Source: an uncultured Caulobacter sp.
GTDB lineage: Bacteria > Pseudomonadota > Alphaproteobacteria > Caulobacterales > Caulobacteraceae
Assembly (NCBI GenBank): GCA_937925635.1
Contig: CALALX010000049.1
Span: forward strand, 1 to 16,607
Length of the DNA stretch: 16,607 nt
Reading direction: 5' to 3'
A program made the translations under genes and the position numbers. Position 1 is the first letter of the stretch; every line of letters starts with the position of its first letter. Under the pieces are notes generated by a model, which was given only the letters and a program-made list of their open reading frames with translations, was not told the DNA's origin and did not search any database. Of the stretch, positions 5,914 to 12,400 are shown piece by piece.

Positions 5914-6587
5914 CACAGGGGCAGGCCCTTCAGCAGGGCTTCGGTCAGGAGCGTCGCGCCCTCAGGCGACCGCATGTCCGCCGCTGGGCTGGCGATCGCC
6001 TGGTTGAACCAGATGACCTTGCCGGTCTTCAGATCGACGAGCGAGGCGAACGCCTGCTGTCCGCCCATGGGGATGCTGACGCCGAGCGCCGCCGCGCCGA
6101 TGAACATCGCCACTCGACCGCCGCTTGAATAGGAGCCGCGGCCATAGACGAACAAGGCGTAGTCGCTGCTGTACTTGACGGCCAGCAGCTGGGCGCCTTC
6201 ACCCAGAGTCCAGTCGAAGCCGGTCTTCGATGGGAGGGCCGGATAGGTCAGGATCGTGCCGCCGACGACGCCGTGCAGGCGCAGGATCTGTCCCTCGCGC
6301 CCCTCCATCGCCGTACTCGGGTCAAGCACCTTGAATTCGTGCGACTTGCCCTTGAGCGTCGCTTCGACGGCCGCCTGCATGTTGGTCCTGGCGGCGGTGG
6401 TCCAGTCAGCCCTTGGTTCAAGCAGGCCGCCGGCGGTGAGAAGCTGCAGTTCGATATCGGGCTGGGCCACCAGGACTTTCGCTTCCTTCGGCGGCGCTGT
6501 TGGCAGGCCGGTGGCCGACTTGACGTTGGTGGTGGTGCAGGCGGCCAGCATCAGGCATGCCGCGGCCAACGCGAACAGACGCTTCAT
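5913..6587 (-). CDS. Predicted lipoprotein, first gene of the M48 operon
   Basis: A 224-residue lipoprotein with MKRLFALAAACLMLAAC, lipobox LAAC and modified Cys17, followed by Thr-Thr-Thr. The mature part contains charged and beta-prone stretches, then a hydrophobic glycine-rich segment (about 155-178, SYSSGGRVAMFIGAAALGVSIPMG) and SLVDLKTGKVIWFNQ, a pattern common in lipoproteins that assemble in or at the outer membrane. I cannot assign a family. It resembles in outline the CsgG/GNA1162-like lipoproteins, but this is only an impression. Its stop overlaps the M48 start. The ATG at 6587 has only a weak purine stretch (GGGGGAC) upstream. The promoter of the operon should lie in the 197-nt gap shared with the divergent hsp20. 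Confidence 0.87.
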   Translation of the reverse strand: MKRLFALAAACLMLAACTTTNVKSATGLPTAPPKEAKVLVAQPDIELQLLTAGGLLEPRADWTTAARTNMQAAVEATLKGKSHEFKVLDPSTAMEGREGQILRLHGVVGGTILTYPALPSKTGFDWTLGEGAQLLAVKYSSDYALFVYGRGSYSSGGRVAMFIGAAALGVSIPMGGQQAFASLVDLKTGKVIWFNQAIASPAADMRSPEGATLLTEALLKGLPL

Positions 6588-6752
6588 TCTGGGAAGTCCC
6601 CCGATCCCCGTAACAGGACTCTACCTAACCGCGACTGGGGCCCCGCGACAAGCGTGTTCGCGCGGACCCCGCCCTTGCGGCCGGCGCGGGCAATCGCCAC
6701 CTGATGGGAAAGCCGCGAGAGACGGCGCCTCTTGAGGGCCGGACATCGCGGT

Positions 6753-6773
6753 GAGTCGCTTGGACGAGGACTC
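6753..6773 (+). promoter_or_regulatory. Candidate ROSE-like RNA thermometer upstream of hsp20
   Basis: GAGTC (6753-6757) pairs with GACTC (6769-6773). After the unpaired G at 6758, C59-T60 pairs with A67-G68, leaving a six-base loop. The Shine-Dalgarno-like AGGA (6767-6770) is therefore held by TCGCT (6756-6760) with one G bulged out. This matches what I recall of ROSE elements of alphaproteobacterial small heat-shock genes: a conserved U(U/C)GCU facing the Shine-Dalgarno with a critical unpaired G. Caution: AGGA lies 14 bases from the ATG, which is long, and both stem arms are also GANTC sites, the CcrM methylation target. Confidence 0.5.
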
Positions 6774-6784
6774 CTGCCGGTACG

Positions 6785-7210
6785 ATGACGACAAGACCCC
6801 TACTCTTCGACAGCCCTTTCCTGCTGGGCTTCGAACACACGCGGAGCCTGATCGAGCGGGCGGCCAAGGCCGCCGGCGAGAGCTATCCGCCCTACAATGT
6901 CGAGGCGCGCGAGGACGGCGGCGTCAGGATCACCCTGGCCGTGGCCGGATTCTCGCCCGACCAGCTCGAGATCACCGTCGAGGGAAACCAGCTTACCGTG
7001 TCCGGACGCCGCGGCGACGCGGCCGAGGCGGGTGATCGGGCCTACCTCCATCGCGGCATCGCGGCGCGCGGGTTCCTGAGGGCCTTCGTGCTGGCCGACG
7101 GGATGGTCGTCGACCAAGCTCAGCTCGAACACGGGCTGCTGCATATCGATCTTGCCCGTCCCGAACCCGAGCGGCGGATCCTGCGCGTTCCGATCCGGAC
7201 CGCGGAGTAA
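6785..7210 (+). CDS. Small heat-shock protein, Hsp20 family (IbpA-like)
   Basis: Small heat-shock proteins are ATP-independent chaperones that hold unfolding proteins for later refolding by DnaK/ClpB. The protein has 141 residues. The short N-terminal arm (MTTRPLLFDSPFLLGFEHT) is followed by YPPYNVE at about residue 38, typical of IbpA-like class A proteins. The alpha-crystallin domain runs to about 130, with GFSPDQLEITVEGNQLTVSG and the closing signature AQLEHGLLHIDL (A-x4-GLL-x-I-x-L). A short tail with Ile-containing RVPIRT follows, resembling the IxI oligomerisation motif. The ATG at 6785 is the only suitable start. A DUF1150 gene follows after 80 bases. Divergent from the M48 operon. No convincing sigma-32 promoter was seen, but a ROSE-like hairpin lies just upstream. 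Confidence 0.95.
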   Translation: MTTRPLLFDSPFLLGFEHTRSLIERAAKAAGESYPPYNVEAREDGGVRITLAVAGFSPDQLEITVEGNQLTVSGRRGDAAEAGDRAYLHRGIAARGFLRAFVLADGMVVDQAQLEHGLLHIDLARPEPERRILRVPIRTAE

Positions 7211-7276
7211 CAAGCCCTGTCGAAGCGGAATCCGCGGCCGGCTGAACCGGCGGCCTGCGGCTGCGTTCACAATCCG

Positions 7277-7284
7277 AAGGAGGT
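7277..7284 (+). promoter_or_regulatory. Strong Shine-Dalgarno of the DUF1150 gene
   Basis: AAGGAGGT is a near-perfect anti-16S match six bases before the ATG at 7291. It contrasts with the weak, distant site of the preceding hsp20 gene. Confidence 0.8.
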
Positions 7285-7290
7285 GGTCCT

Positions 7291-7548
7291 ATGACGCCCC
7301 AACTGTTGACCAAAGAAGCCTTCGCGGCCCTCGGCGCGCCCGACCTGGTCTATGTGCGCCCCGTAAGCGCCGCCCAGGTGCTTGCCGAAACCCCGGCGGC
7401 TCAGCTTCAGGGTTTCTCCCTGGAGCCCGACCAGACTCTCTACGCGGTGCACCGCGCCGATGGCGAACGTCTGGCCGTCATGACCGACCGAGACTCGGCG
7501 GTGGCGGCCGCTCTGGCGCATGAACTGGCGCCGGTTTCAGTGCACTAA
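7291..7548 (+). CDS. DUF1150 family protein
   Basis: An 85-residue cytoplasmic protein matching the small alphaproteobacterial DUF1150 family by its length, by sequence features such as GAPDLVYVRPV and DQTLYAVHRADGERLAVMTDRDSAVAAA, and by its position directly after an hsp20 gene. The function of the family is unknown. The shared location suggests co-expression with hsp20 during heat stress, which is inference. It has no signal peptide or membrane segment. A strong Shine-Dalgarno six bases before the ATG means it is probably translated independently of any hairpin on hsp20. It ends 12 bases before the convergent ptsN stop, with no terminator hairpin visible between them. Confidence 0.88.
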   Translation: MTPQLLTKEAFAALGAPDLVYVRPVSAAQVLAETPAAQLQGFSLEPDQTLYAVHRADGERLAVMTDRDSAVAAALAHELAPVSVH

Positions 7549-7560
7549 GGAACCACGGCC

Positions 7561-8025
7561 TCAGGCTGCGGACGACTGGGCGTCGCGCGTGAGCAACGCG
7601 TGGATCGCCTCGGCCGTGCGGGCCTGACGTAGCTGCTGGCGCAGGTCGCCCTGGCGCAGCAGACGCGAGACCCGCGCCAGCGCCCTCAGGTGCTCGGAGT
7701 CATGATCGACCGGCGCGAACAGGGCGAACACCAGATCGACCGGCTGGTCATCCACTGATTCGAAGCCGGTCGGCTGTTCCAGCCGCAGGAAGACGCCGCG
7801 CAGGCGGTCGAGGCCGGGCAGCCGGGCATGGGGCACCGCGACGCCATGACCCACGCCGGTCGAGCCAGCGGCCTCACGCTCAAGCAGCGCGTCGAGCACG
7901 GCCTCCGCGTCGAGACCGTAGTTGCGCGCCGCCACGTCGGCGATCACCGACAGAATCTGACGTTTGCCGCCGCCACCCGTGCGCGGCGCGATCGCGCGCG
8001 GCTCCAGCAAATCCCCGATGTTCAT
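7561..8025 (-). CDS. ptsN: Nitrogen phosphotransferase EIIA protein PtsN
   Basis: PtsN (EIIA-Ntr) is the terminal phosphoacceptor of the PTS-Ntr relay and regulates targets such as potassium handling and stringent signalling. The protein has 154 residues. The phosphorylation site is His66 in GVGHGVAVPHARLPG. VDLVFALFAP and HLRALARVSRLLRQ are typical of EIIA(Ntr). The ATG at 8025 (MNIGDLLEP) matches the family start. No strong Shine-Dalgarno was seen. It lies 50 bases downstream of hpf on the same strand, the last gene of the rpoN-exoD-hpf-ptsN run, in agreement with the conserved rpoN-hpf-ptsN linkage in proteobacteria. It converges on the DUF1150 gene. Confidence 0.95.
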   Translation of the reverse strand: MNIGDLLEPRAIAPRTGGGGKRQILSVIADVAARNYGLDAEAVLDALLEREAAGSTGVGHGVAVPHARLPGLDRLRGVFLRLEQPTGFESVDDQPVDLVFALFAPVDHDSEHLRALARVSRLLRQGDLRQQLRQARTAEAIHALLTRDAQSSAA

Positions 8026-8075
8026 ACGCGTAGTGCTCGCAATGCTCGCTTGCGGCCACGGGATGGGGCGCGCCG

Positions 8076-8696
8076 TCAGGCGTTTGCCCGTGTTCCGTTG
8101 CCGTTGTGTGACTTGGTCCGTTCCGGATCGATCCAGCCGATATTTCCGTCCGGCCGGCGATAGACCACGGACAATCCGCCGTGGGCGGCGTTCCTAAACA
8201 CGATTGTGCGGGAATCGGTCAAGTCCAACTCCATGACCGCCATCGAAACAGTCATGGTCTTCAGCGCTTCTTCCGTCTCGGCGATGATCATGGCGGCCGG
8301 CGGAGCATGGCCGTTGACCTCCCAATCCTCGGCTTCGTCGTCCTCAGGCGCCTTGAGCACGAAGGCCGCCGCCGTTTCCGCCTGTCGGGCGGACGCCTGG
8401 ACGGAGTGGCTTCGCAGGCGAGTCTTGTAGCGCCGCACGCGGGTGGCGATCTTGTCGAGCGCCGCGCCGAACGCCGCGTGGGCGTCGCCGCCGGTCCCGT
8501 GACTCAGGAGCCGCTGGCCGGACGCCAGGGTGACGGCGCAGTCCACCCGAAATTCGTAGCCATCCTTGGTCACCACGACATCCGCGGCGCCGCCGCGGTC
8601 AAAGTACTTGCCGATGGTGCTGTTGAGTTCGTCGGAAACCCGCAGTCGCAGGGCTTCACCGACGTCGACGTGCTTGCCGGAGACTTGCACTTGCAT
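8076..8696 (-). CDS. hpf: Long-form ribosome hibernation-promoting factor
   Basis: HPF binds the decoding centre of idle 70S ribosomes; the long form also pairs them into 100S dimers. The protein has 206 residues from the ATG at 8696 (MQVQVSGKHVDVGEALRLRV). The N-terminal HPF/RaiA domain covers about 1-100, including VVVTKDGYEFRVDCAVTL and DAHAAFGAALDKIATRVRRYK. A variable linker follows (about 105-150). The C-terminal dimerisation domain is MAVMELDLTDSRTIVFRNAAHGGLSVVYRRPDGNIGWIDPE, whose presence marks the long form. The frame stays open 12 codons further upstream via a TTG, but the family N-terminus starts at the chosen ATG. It lies between the exoD-like gene (76-base gap) and ptsN. Confidence 0.95.
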   Translation of the reverse strand: MQVQVSGKHVDVGEALRLRVSDELNSTIGKYFDRGGAADVVVTKDGYEFRVDCAVTLASGQRLLSHGTGGDAHAAFGAALDKIATRVRRYKTRLRSHSVQASARQAETAAAFVLKAPEDDEAEDWEVNGHAPPAAMIIAETEEALKTMTVSMAVMELDLTDSRTIVFRNAAHGGLSVVYRRPDGNIGWIDPERTKSHNGNGTRANA

Positions 8697-8726
8697 GGCT
8701 ACAAGAACGCGCCCGGCGGCCATGGG

Positions 8727-8732
8727 TGTCAA
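8727..8732 (-). promoter_or_regulatory. Possible -35 element of an hpf promoter
   Basis: A TTGACA hexamer on the minus strand, 30 bases before the hpf ATG, in the 76-base gap after the exoD-like gene. No good -10 is seen. If real, it would give hpf-ptsN an internal promoter and a very short leader. Confidence 0.25.
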
Positions 8733-8772
8733 GCAATCTGGGGGCTGATCGCCTTTTCGTGAGCGGACAGGG

Positions 8773-9393
8773 TCAGGAAATCCCGAGCCACTGGAAAAGC
8801 TCGCGCAGGGCGAGCAGCGCCGCTTGTCCGCCGAACACCAGCAGGCCCGCGCTGAGCGCGGCGGCGGCGTAGCCGATCAGGGCGATGACGCCGTCCCGCT
8901 GAACCATCGCCAGGCCGAGGGCGGCGATCGCCGCGGCGGGGGCCATGTTGCCCAGCGGGATCGGCAGCAGCAGCACAAGGGCCAGCAGAAAGCAGGTCAG
9001 GCCGATCAGCCGGTCCCCGACCGGGCCGAACAGGAAGGACAGCCGCGGCCGCGACACCGTCTCGATCCGCCGCAACATCGGGACGATCTTGCGGATCGCC
9101 CCGGCCAACTCGGCCCGCTTCATCGTGCGGTCTTCGATGAAGCGCGGCAGCCAGGGCCCCTGAACGCCCACGACCATCTGCGGGGTCAGTACGATGAGGG
9201 GCATGGCCAGAAAGGTCGATGATCCCGGCGGTAACGGCAGCCAGTTTGGGGCCGAAAAGAAGAACAGCATCGCCCCGAAGGCGCGATGGCCGAAGCGATC
9301 CACGATCTCGCCGACGGTGATCGTCGGCTCGGGATCGTCGCAAATCTCAACCAGGATGGCCGACAGCGTCAGCCGACGCTCGTTCGATTCCAT
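8773..9393 (-). CDS. ExoD-like integral membrane protein (exopolysaccharide synthesis ExoD family)
   Basis: ExoD-family proteins are inner-membrane proteins linked in rhizobia to exopolysaccharide production and alkaline tolerance; the biochemical activity is unknown. From the ATG at 9393 the protein has 206 residues: MESNERRLTLSAILVEICDD, then VGEIVDRFGHRAFGAMLFFFSAPNWLPLPPGSS, the conserved family core. Hydrophobic segments follow at about 42-76, 130-160 and 170-195, separated by a charged stretch (RFIEDRTMKRAELAGAIRKI). GGAG lies six bases before this ATG. An alternative ATG at 9435 adds 14 residues but has no Shine-Dalgarno. The gene sits between rpoN and hpf, which are adjacent in many other proteobacteria. 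Confidence 0.88.
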   Translation of the reverse strand: MESNERRLTLSAILVEICDDPEPTITVGEIVDRFGHRAFGAMLFFFSAPNWLPLPPGSSTFLAMPLIVLTPQMVVGVQGPWLPRFIEDRTMKRAELAGAIRKIVPMLRRIETVSRPRLSFLFGPVGDRLIGLTCFLLALVLLLPIPLGNMAPAAAIAALGLAMVQRDGVIALIGYAAAALSAGLLVFGGQAALLALRELFQWLGIS

Positions 9394-9506
9394 TCGGATC
9401 TCCGTCGCGCTCACCGGAACGCGCGAACTCGACATGGGGCGCCGTGCGATCGGGCCGCCGTCGCCAGAAAGATAGCGCGGCGACGTCGCCAGACCAGTCC
9501 GCGCGG

Positions 9507-11009
9507 TCAGACCGCGGCGCGAAGCATTCGGCGGCGTTCGACCGAGGAGGGGATGCGCATGGCCTCGCGGTACTTGGCGACCGTGCGGCGGGCGATGTCG
9601 ACGCCCGCTTCCTTGAGGATGTCGACGATGGCGTCGTCGGAATGCACTTCGGTCTCGGCCTGCTCGGCGTCGATGAGCTGGCGGATCTTGTGGCGCACGC
9701 TCTCGGCGGAGTGGGCCTCGCCGCCGGACGAGGACGCGATCGAGGAGGTGAAGAAGAACTTCAGCTCGAACAGGCCGCGCGGCGTGGCGATGTACTTGTT
9801 CGAGGTCACCCGGCTGACCGTGCTCTCGTGCATGCCGATGGCGTCGGCGACAGTCTTCAGATTCAGCGGCCGCAGGTGCTCGACGCCGAAGGCCAGGAAG
9901 CCGTCCTGCTGGCGCACGATCTCGCTGGAGACCTTCAGGATGGTCCGGGCCCGCTGGTCCAGGCTCTTCACCAGCCAGTTGGCATTGGCCAATGCGTCGG
10001 CGACGAAGGTCTTCTCCTGGTCGTTCCGCGCGCCGCCGGCGATGCGGGCGTGGTAGCGCTTGTCGACCAGCACGCGGGGCAGGGTGTCGGTGTTCAGCTC
10101 GACATGCCACAGGCCGCCCGCGCCCTCGCGCACGAAGACGTCGGGCGTCACCGGCATCGAGGGCTCGCCGCCGAACGCCGCGCCAGGACGGGGCGTCAGG
10201 GCCTTCAGCTCGGCGATCATCTCGCGGATGTCGTCGTCGTCGACGCCGCAGGCCCGGCGCAGCGCGCCCAGGTCCCGGCGGGCCAGCAGCTCGAGATTGT
10301 CGAGCAGCGCCGCCATGGCCGGGTCCAGCCGATTGCGGTCCTTCAGCTGCAGCGCCAGGCACTCGCGGACGTCGCGGGCGAAGACGCCGGTCGGCTCAAA
10401 GCCTTGCAGCACGCCGAGCACCGCCTCGACCAGCGCCAGGTCGCAACCCAGCCGCAGCGAGATCTCCTGCAGGTCGGCGCGCAGATATCCGCCCTCGTCG
10501 ACCGCGTCGATCAGAACCGCCGCGATCGCCCGCTCGGCGTCATTGAGCCGCGCCACCGCCAGCTGGTCGTGCAGGTGCTCGCCCAGGGTCTTGTCGCGCG
10601 ACAGCCGGCTTTCGAGATCGTCCTCGCCGTCGAAGCCGCCGCCGCCGGATCCGGCGCGGGACCAGTCGATCTGGCCGCCGGCCTGGCCCGGCGCCTCGCC
10701 GCCGTCGCCGGTGTCGCGTTCGCCGGGCGACAGGTCGGCGGGGCCGGCGTCCATATCCGCGTGCGCCGCGCCGTCAGGAACCGAGTCGACGGAGTATTCG
10801 GCCGTTTCGGCCTTTACCTGTTCCGCCTCGGGCTCGGCGTCGCGGTCGTCGCGCTGCAGCAGGGGATTGCGCTCCAGCTCGGCCTCGACATAGGCCTCGA
10901 GCTCGAGGTTGGTCAGCTGCAGCAGCTTGATCGCCTGCTGCAGCTGCGGCGTGATCACAAGGCTCTGGCCTTGTCTCAGCTCCAGTCTCGGACCGAGCGC
11001 CACGCGCAT
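9507..11009 (-). CDS. rpoN: RNA polymerase sigma-54 factor
   Basis: Sigma-54 directs RNA polymerase to -24/-12 promoters and needs enhancer-binding ATPases; in Caulobacter it controls late flagellar and polar genes. The protein has 500 residues. Region I is the Gln/Leu-rich start LELRQGQSLVITPQLQQAIKLLQL; the acidic region II spans about 55-135 (many Asp, Glu, Gly). The core-binding region includes DKTLGEHLHDQL. The DNA-binding part contains the helix-turn-helix TVADAIGMHESTVSRVTSNK and the RpoN box ARRTVAKYRE at about 473-482. The ATG at 11009 follows AAGGGG closely; a GTG at 11003 would place that site at better spacing. It lies 99 bases downstream of lptB. The gap contains a sigma-54-like site and a hairpin covering the Shine-Dalgarno. 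Confidence 0.97.
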   Translation of the reverse strand: MRVALGPRLELRQGQSLVITPQLQQAIKLLQLTNLELEAYVEAELERNPLLQRDDRDAEPEAEQVKAETAEYSVDSVPDGAAHADMDAGPADLSPGERDTGDGGEAPGQAGGQIDWSRAGSGGGGFDGEDDLESRLSRDKTLGEHLHDQLAVARLNDAERAIAAVLIDAVDEGGYLRADLQEISLRLGCDLALVEAVLGVLQGFEPTGVFARDVRECLALQLKDRNRLDPAMAALLDNLELLARRDLGALRRACGVDDDDIREMIAELKALTPRPGAAFGGEPSMPVTPDVFVREGAGGLWHVELNTDTLPRVLVDKRYHARIAGGARNDQEKTFVADALANANWLVKSLDQRARTILKVSSEIVRQQDGFLAFGVEHLRPLNLKTVADAIGMHESTVSRVTSNKYIATPRGLFELKFFFTSSIASSSGGEAHSAESVRHKIRQLIDAEQAETEVHSDDAIVDILKEAGVDIARRTVAKYREAMRIPSSVERRRMLRAAV

Positions 11010-11012
11010 CCA

Positions 11013-11034
11013 CCCCTTCGAAATCGAACAGGGG
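11013..11034 (-). promoter_or_regulatory. Hairpin covering the rpoN Shine-Dalgarno
   Basis: On the minus-strand transcript CCCC-TG-TTCG pairs with CGAA-GGGG around a four-base loop (8 bp, two-base bulge). The 3' arm is the AAGGGG Shine-Dalgarno three bases before the rpoN ATG. Folding would hide the ribosome site. Structure seen by eye; regulatory role inferred. Confidence 0.45.
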
Positions 11035-11072
11035 AACACCATCGGATAGCGAGGGTTAACGCGCCCCTTAAG

Positions 11073-11088
11073 CGGCACGCTAATTGCA
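11073..11088 (+). promoter_or_regulatory. Sigma-54-type -24/-12 site in the rpoN upstream gap
   Basis: CGGCACG-CTAA-TTGCA matches TGGCACG-N4-TTGCW except for the first base and has the exact GG-N10-GC spacing. It points along the plus strand, opposite to rpoN, towards the 3' end of lptB. It could drive an antisense RNA or allow sigma-54 to bind and interfere with its own gene. Confidence 0.4.
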
Positions 11089-11108
11089 CGACCCGTTTCG
11101 GGGAAAGG

Positions 11109-11852
11109 CTAGAACCGGTCGCCCAGGTAGACGCGGCGGACGTCGGGGTTGTCGACGATCTCCTGCGGCGCCCCCTCGAACAGCACCTCGCCAGCGTGGA
11201 TAATCGAGGCCCGGTCGATGATGTCGAGCGTCTCGCGCACGTTGTGGTCGGTGATCAGGATGCCGATGCCCCGGCCCTTCAGGTAGCCGATGACCTCGCG
11301 GATGTCGGCGATGGCCAGCGGGTCGATGCCGGCGAAGGGTTCGTCGAGCAACATGAAGCTGGGCTCGCTGGCCAGAGCGCGGGCGATTTCGACCCGCCGC
11401 CGCTCGCCGCCCGACAGCGACACCGCCGGCGAGGAGCGCAGATGGCCGATGTGCAGCTCCTCAAGCAGGTCTGCGGTTGTCGCCCGCGCCTTGACCGGAT
11501 CGCGCTCGCGCATCTCGACCACCGCCAGGACGTTCTCCTCGACGGTCATGCCGCGGAAGATCGAAGCCTCCTGCGGCAGGTAGCCGACGCCCATACGGGC
11601 GCGCTGGTACATCGGCAGGGCCGTGATGTCGCGGCCATCGAGCCGGATGGAGCCCTGATCGACCGGAATAAGACCCGTGATCATGTAGAAGCAGGTGGTC
11701 TTGCCCGCGCCGTTCGGGCCGAGCAGACCGGCCACCTCGCCGCGGTTCAGGCGCAGGCTGACGCCACGCACGACCTGCCGCTCGCCGAACGTCTTGGTCA
11801 GGCCGTCGACGACGAGGCCGGATTCGGAGGACGGATCCGCGACAGGGGTCAC
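11109..11852 (-). CDS. lptB: LPS transport ATP-binding protein LptB
   Basis: LptB is the cytoplasmic ATPase of the LptB2FG transporter that extracts lipopolysaccharide from the inner membrane. The protein has 247 residues. Walker A GPNGAGKT is at 45-52, the Q-loop Gln94 in GYLPQEASIFR (characteristic of LptB), LSGGERRR at 146-153 and Walker B FMLLDEPFAGIDP at 166-178, with the switch His in ILITDHNVRETL. The start is the GTG at 11852, which follows the lptA stop TAG with no gap and in the same frame. AAGGGA lies 14 bases upstream, too far for a standard Shine-Dalgarno, so coupling to lptA is likely. rpoN follows after 99 bases, the usual lptB-rpoN order. Confidence 0.97.
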   Translation of the reverse strand: MTPVADPSSESGLVVDGLTKTFGERQVVRGVSLRLNRGEVAGLLGPNGAGKTTCFYMITGLIPVDQGSIRLDGRDITALPMYQRARMGVGYLPQEASIFRGMTVEENVLAVVEMRERDPVKARATTADLLEELHIGHLRSSPAVSLSGGERRRVEIARALASEPSFMLLDEPFAGIDPLAIADIREVIGYLKGRGIGILITDHNVRETLDIIDRASIIHAGEVLFEGAPQEIVDNPDVRRVYLGDRF

Positions 11853-12371
11853 CTAGGGCGTGGTCCCTTCGTTCGGGTAGAACACGCCGCGGACGCGGCC
11901 CGGCTTGTTCCGGCCGGTGACGGCCGAGGTCATGCTGGCCTGGCCGGTGCGGGTGTTGATCACCATGCGATCGCCGCGCACCACGCTCTTGCCCTGCACG
12001 ACGATGACGCCGCCGGTCAGGGTGATGGTTTCGCTCGAGAACTGGTAGACGGCGTTGTCGGCCCGAACGGTGCGCTCGGGGGTCACGAAATAGACCTGGC
12101 CGCTGGCTTCCATGCGGTCGCTGGCGCCGCAGCCGTCGCCGCTCTTGACGGTGTAGATGCGGACCTCGTCGGCGCGCAGTCGGGTGCGCCCCTGCAGGGC
12201 CTCGACCGCGCCGGTCCAGCTCGACATGCACTGGCTGTTGATCACCTCCGAGGCGTCGGCGGTAATGTCGAGCGGCGCGCGCGGGTCGAGTTGCGCATGG
12301 GCGACGCCCGCGCAAAACAGGGTCGCGACGACGGCTGCGGAGAGCCCGAGTTTCAGCTTCGCGCCGGTCAT
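11853..12371 (-). CDS. lptA: Lipopolysaccharide transport periplasmic protein LptA
   Basis: LptA forms the periplasmic bridge along which LPS moves from LptC to LptD. From the ATG at 12371 the protein has 172 residues: a signal peptide (MTGAKLKLGLSAAVVATLFCAGVAHA, cleaved before Gln27), then an OstA/LptA beta-jellyroll with ITADASEVINSQCMSSWTGAVEALQGRTRLRADEVRIY, ASGQVYFVTPERTVRADNAVY and ETITLTGGVIVVQGKSVVRGDRMVIN. Two cysteines in the mature N-terminal half (in SQCMSS and DGCGAS) could form a disulfide. GGAG lies six bases before this ATG. An ATG at 12392 in the same frame would add seven residues but lacks a Shine-Dalgarno. It lies between lptC and lptB. Confidence 0.94.
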   Translation of the reverse strand: MTGAKLKLGLSAAVVATLFCAGVAHAQLDPRAPLDITADASEVINSQCMSSWTGAVEALQGRTRLRADEVRIYTVKSGDGCGASDRMEASGQVYFVTPERTVRADNAVYQFSSETITLTGGVIVVQGKSVVRGDRMVINTRTGQASMTSAVTGRNKPGRVRGVFYPNEGTTP

Positions 12372-12400
12372 GAGCGCTCCAGACTTGATCATGGCCTGTC

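Noticed and set aside
6631..6672. GC-rich imperfect hairpin as terminator between the lipoprotein operon and hsp20
   Set aside because: Both neighbouring genes start here and diverge, so no terminator is expected, and pairing is imperfect without a T-tract.
6675..6740. A sigma-32 heat-shock promoter for hsp20
   Set aside because: CTTG-like sequences are present but no CCCCAT-type -10 follows at proper spacing.
9394..10362. A long N-terminal extension of the exoD-like frame into rpoN
   Set aside because: The extension overlaps rpoN in another frame, is Arg/Ala/Pro-rich without domain features, and the ExoD family begins near 9393-9435.
11056..11071. A second possible CtrA box upstream of rpoN (TTAA-N8-TTAA)
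   Set aside because: The spacer is 8 bases instead of 7, which does not fit the CtrA dimer consensus.
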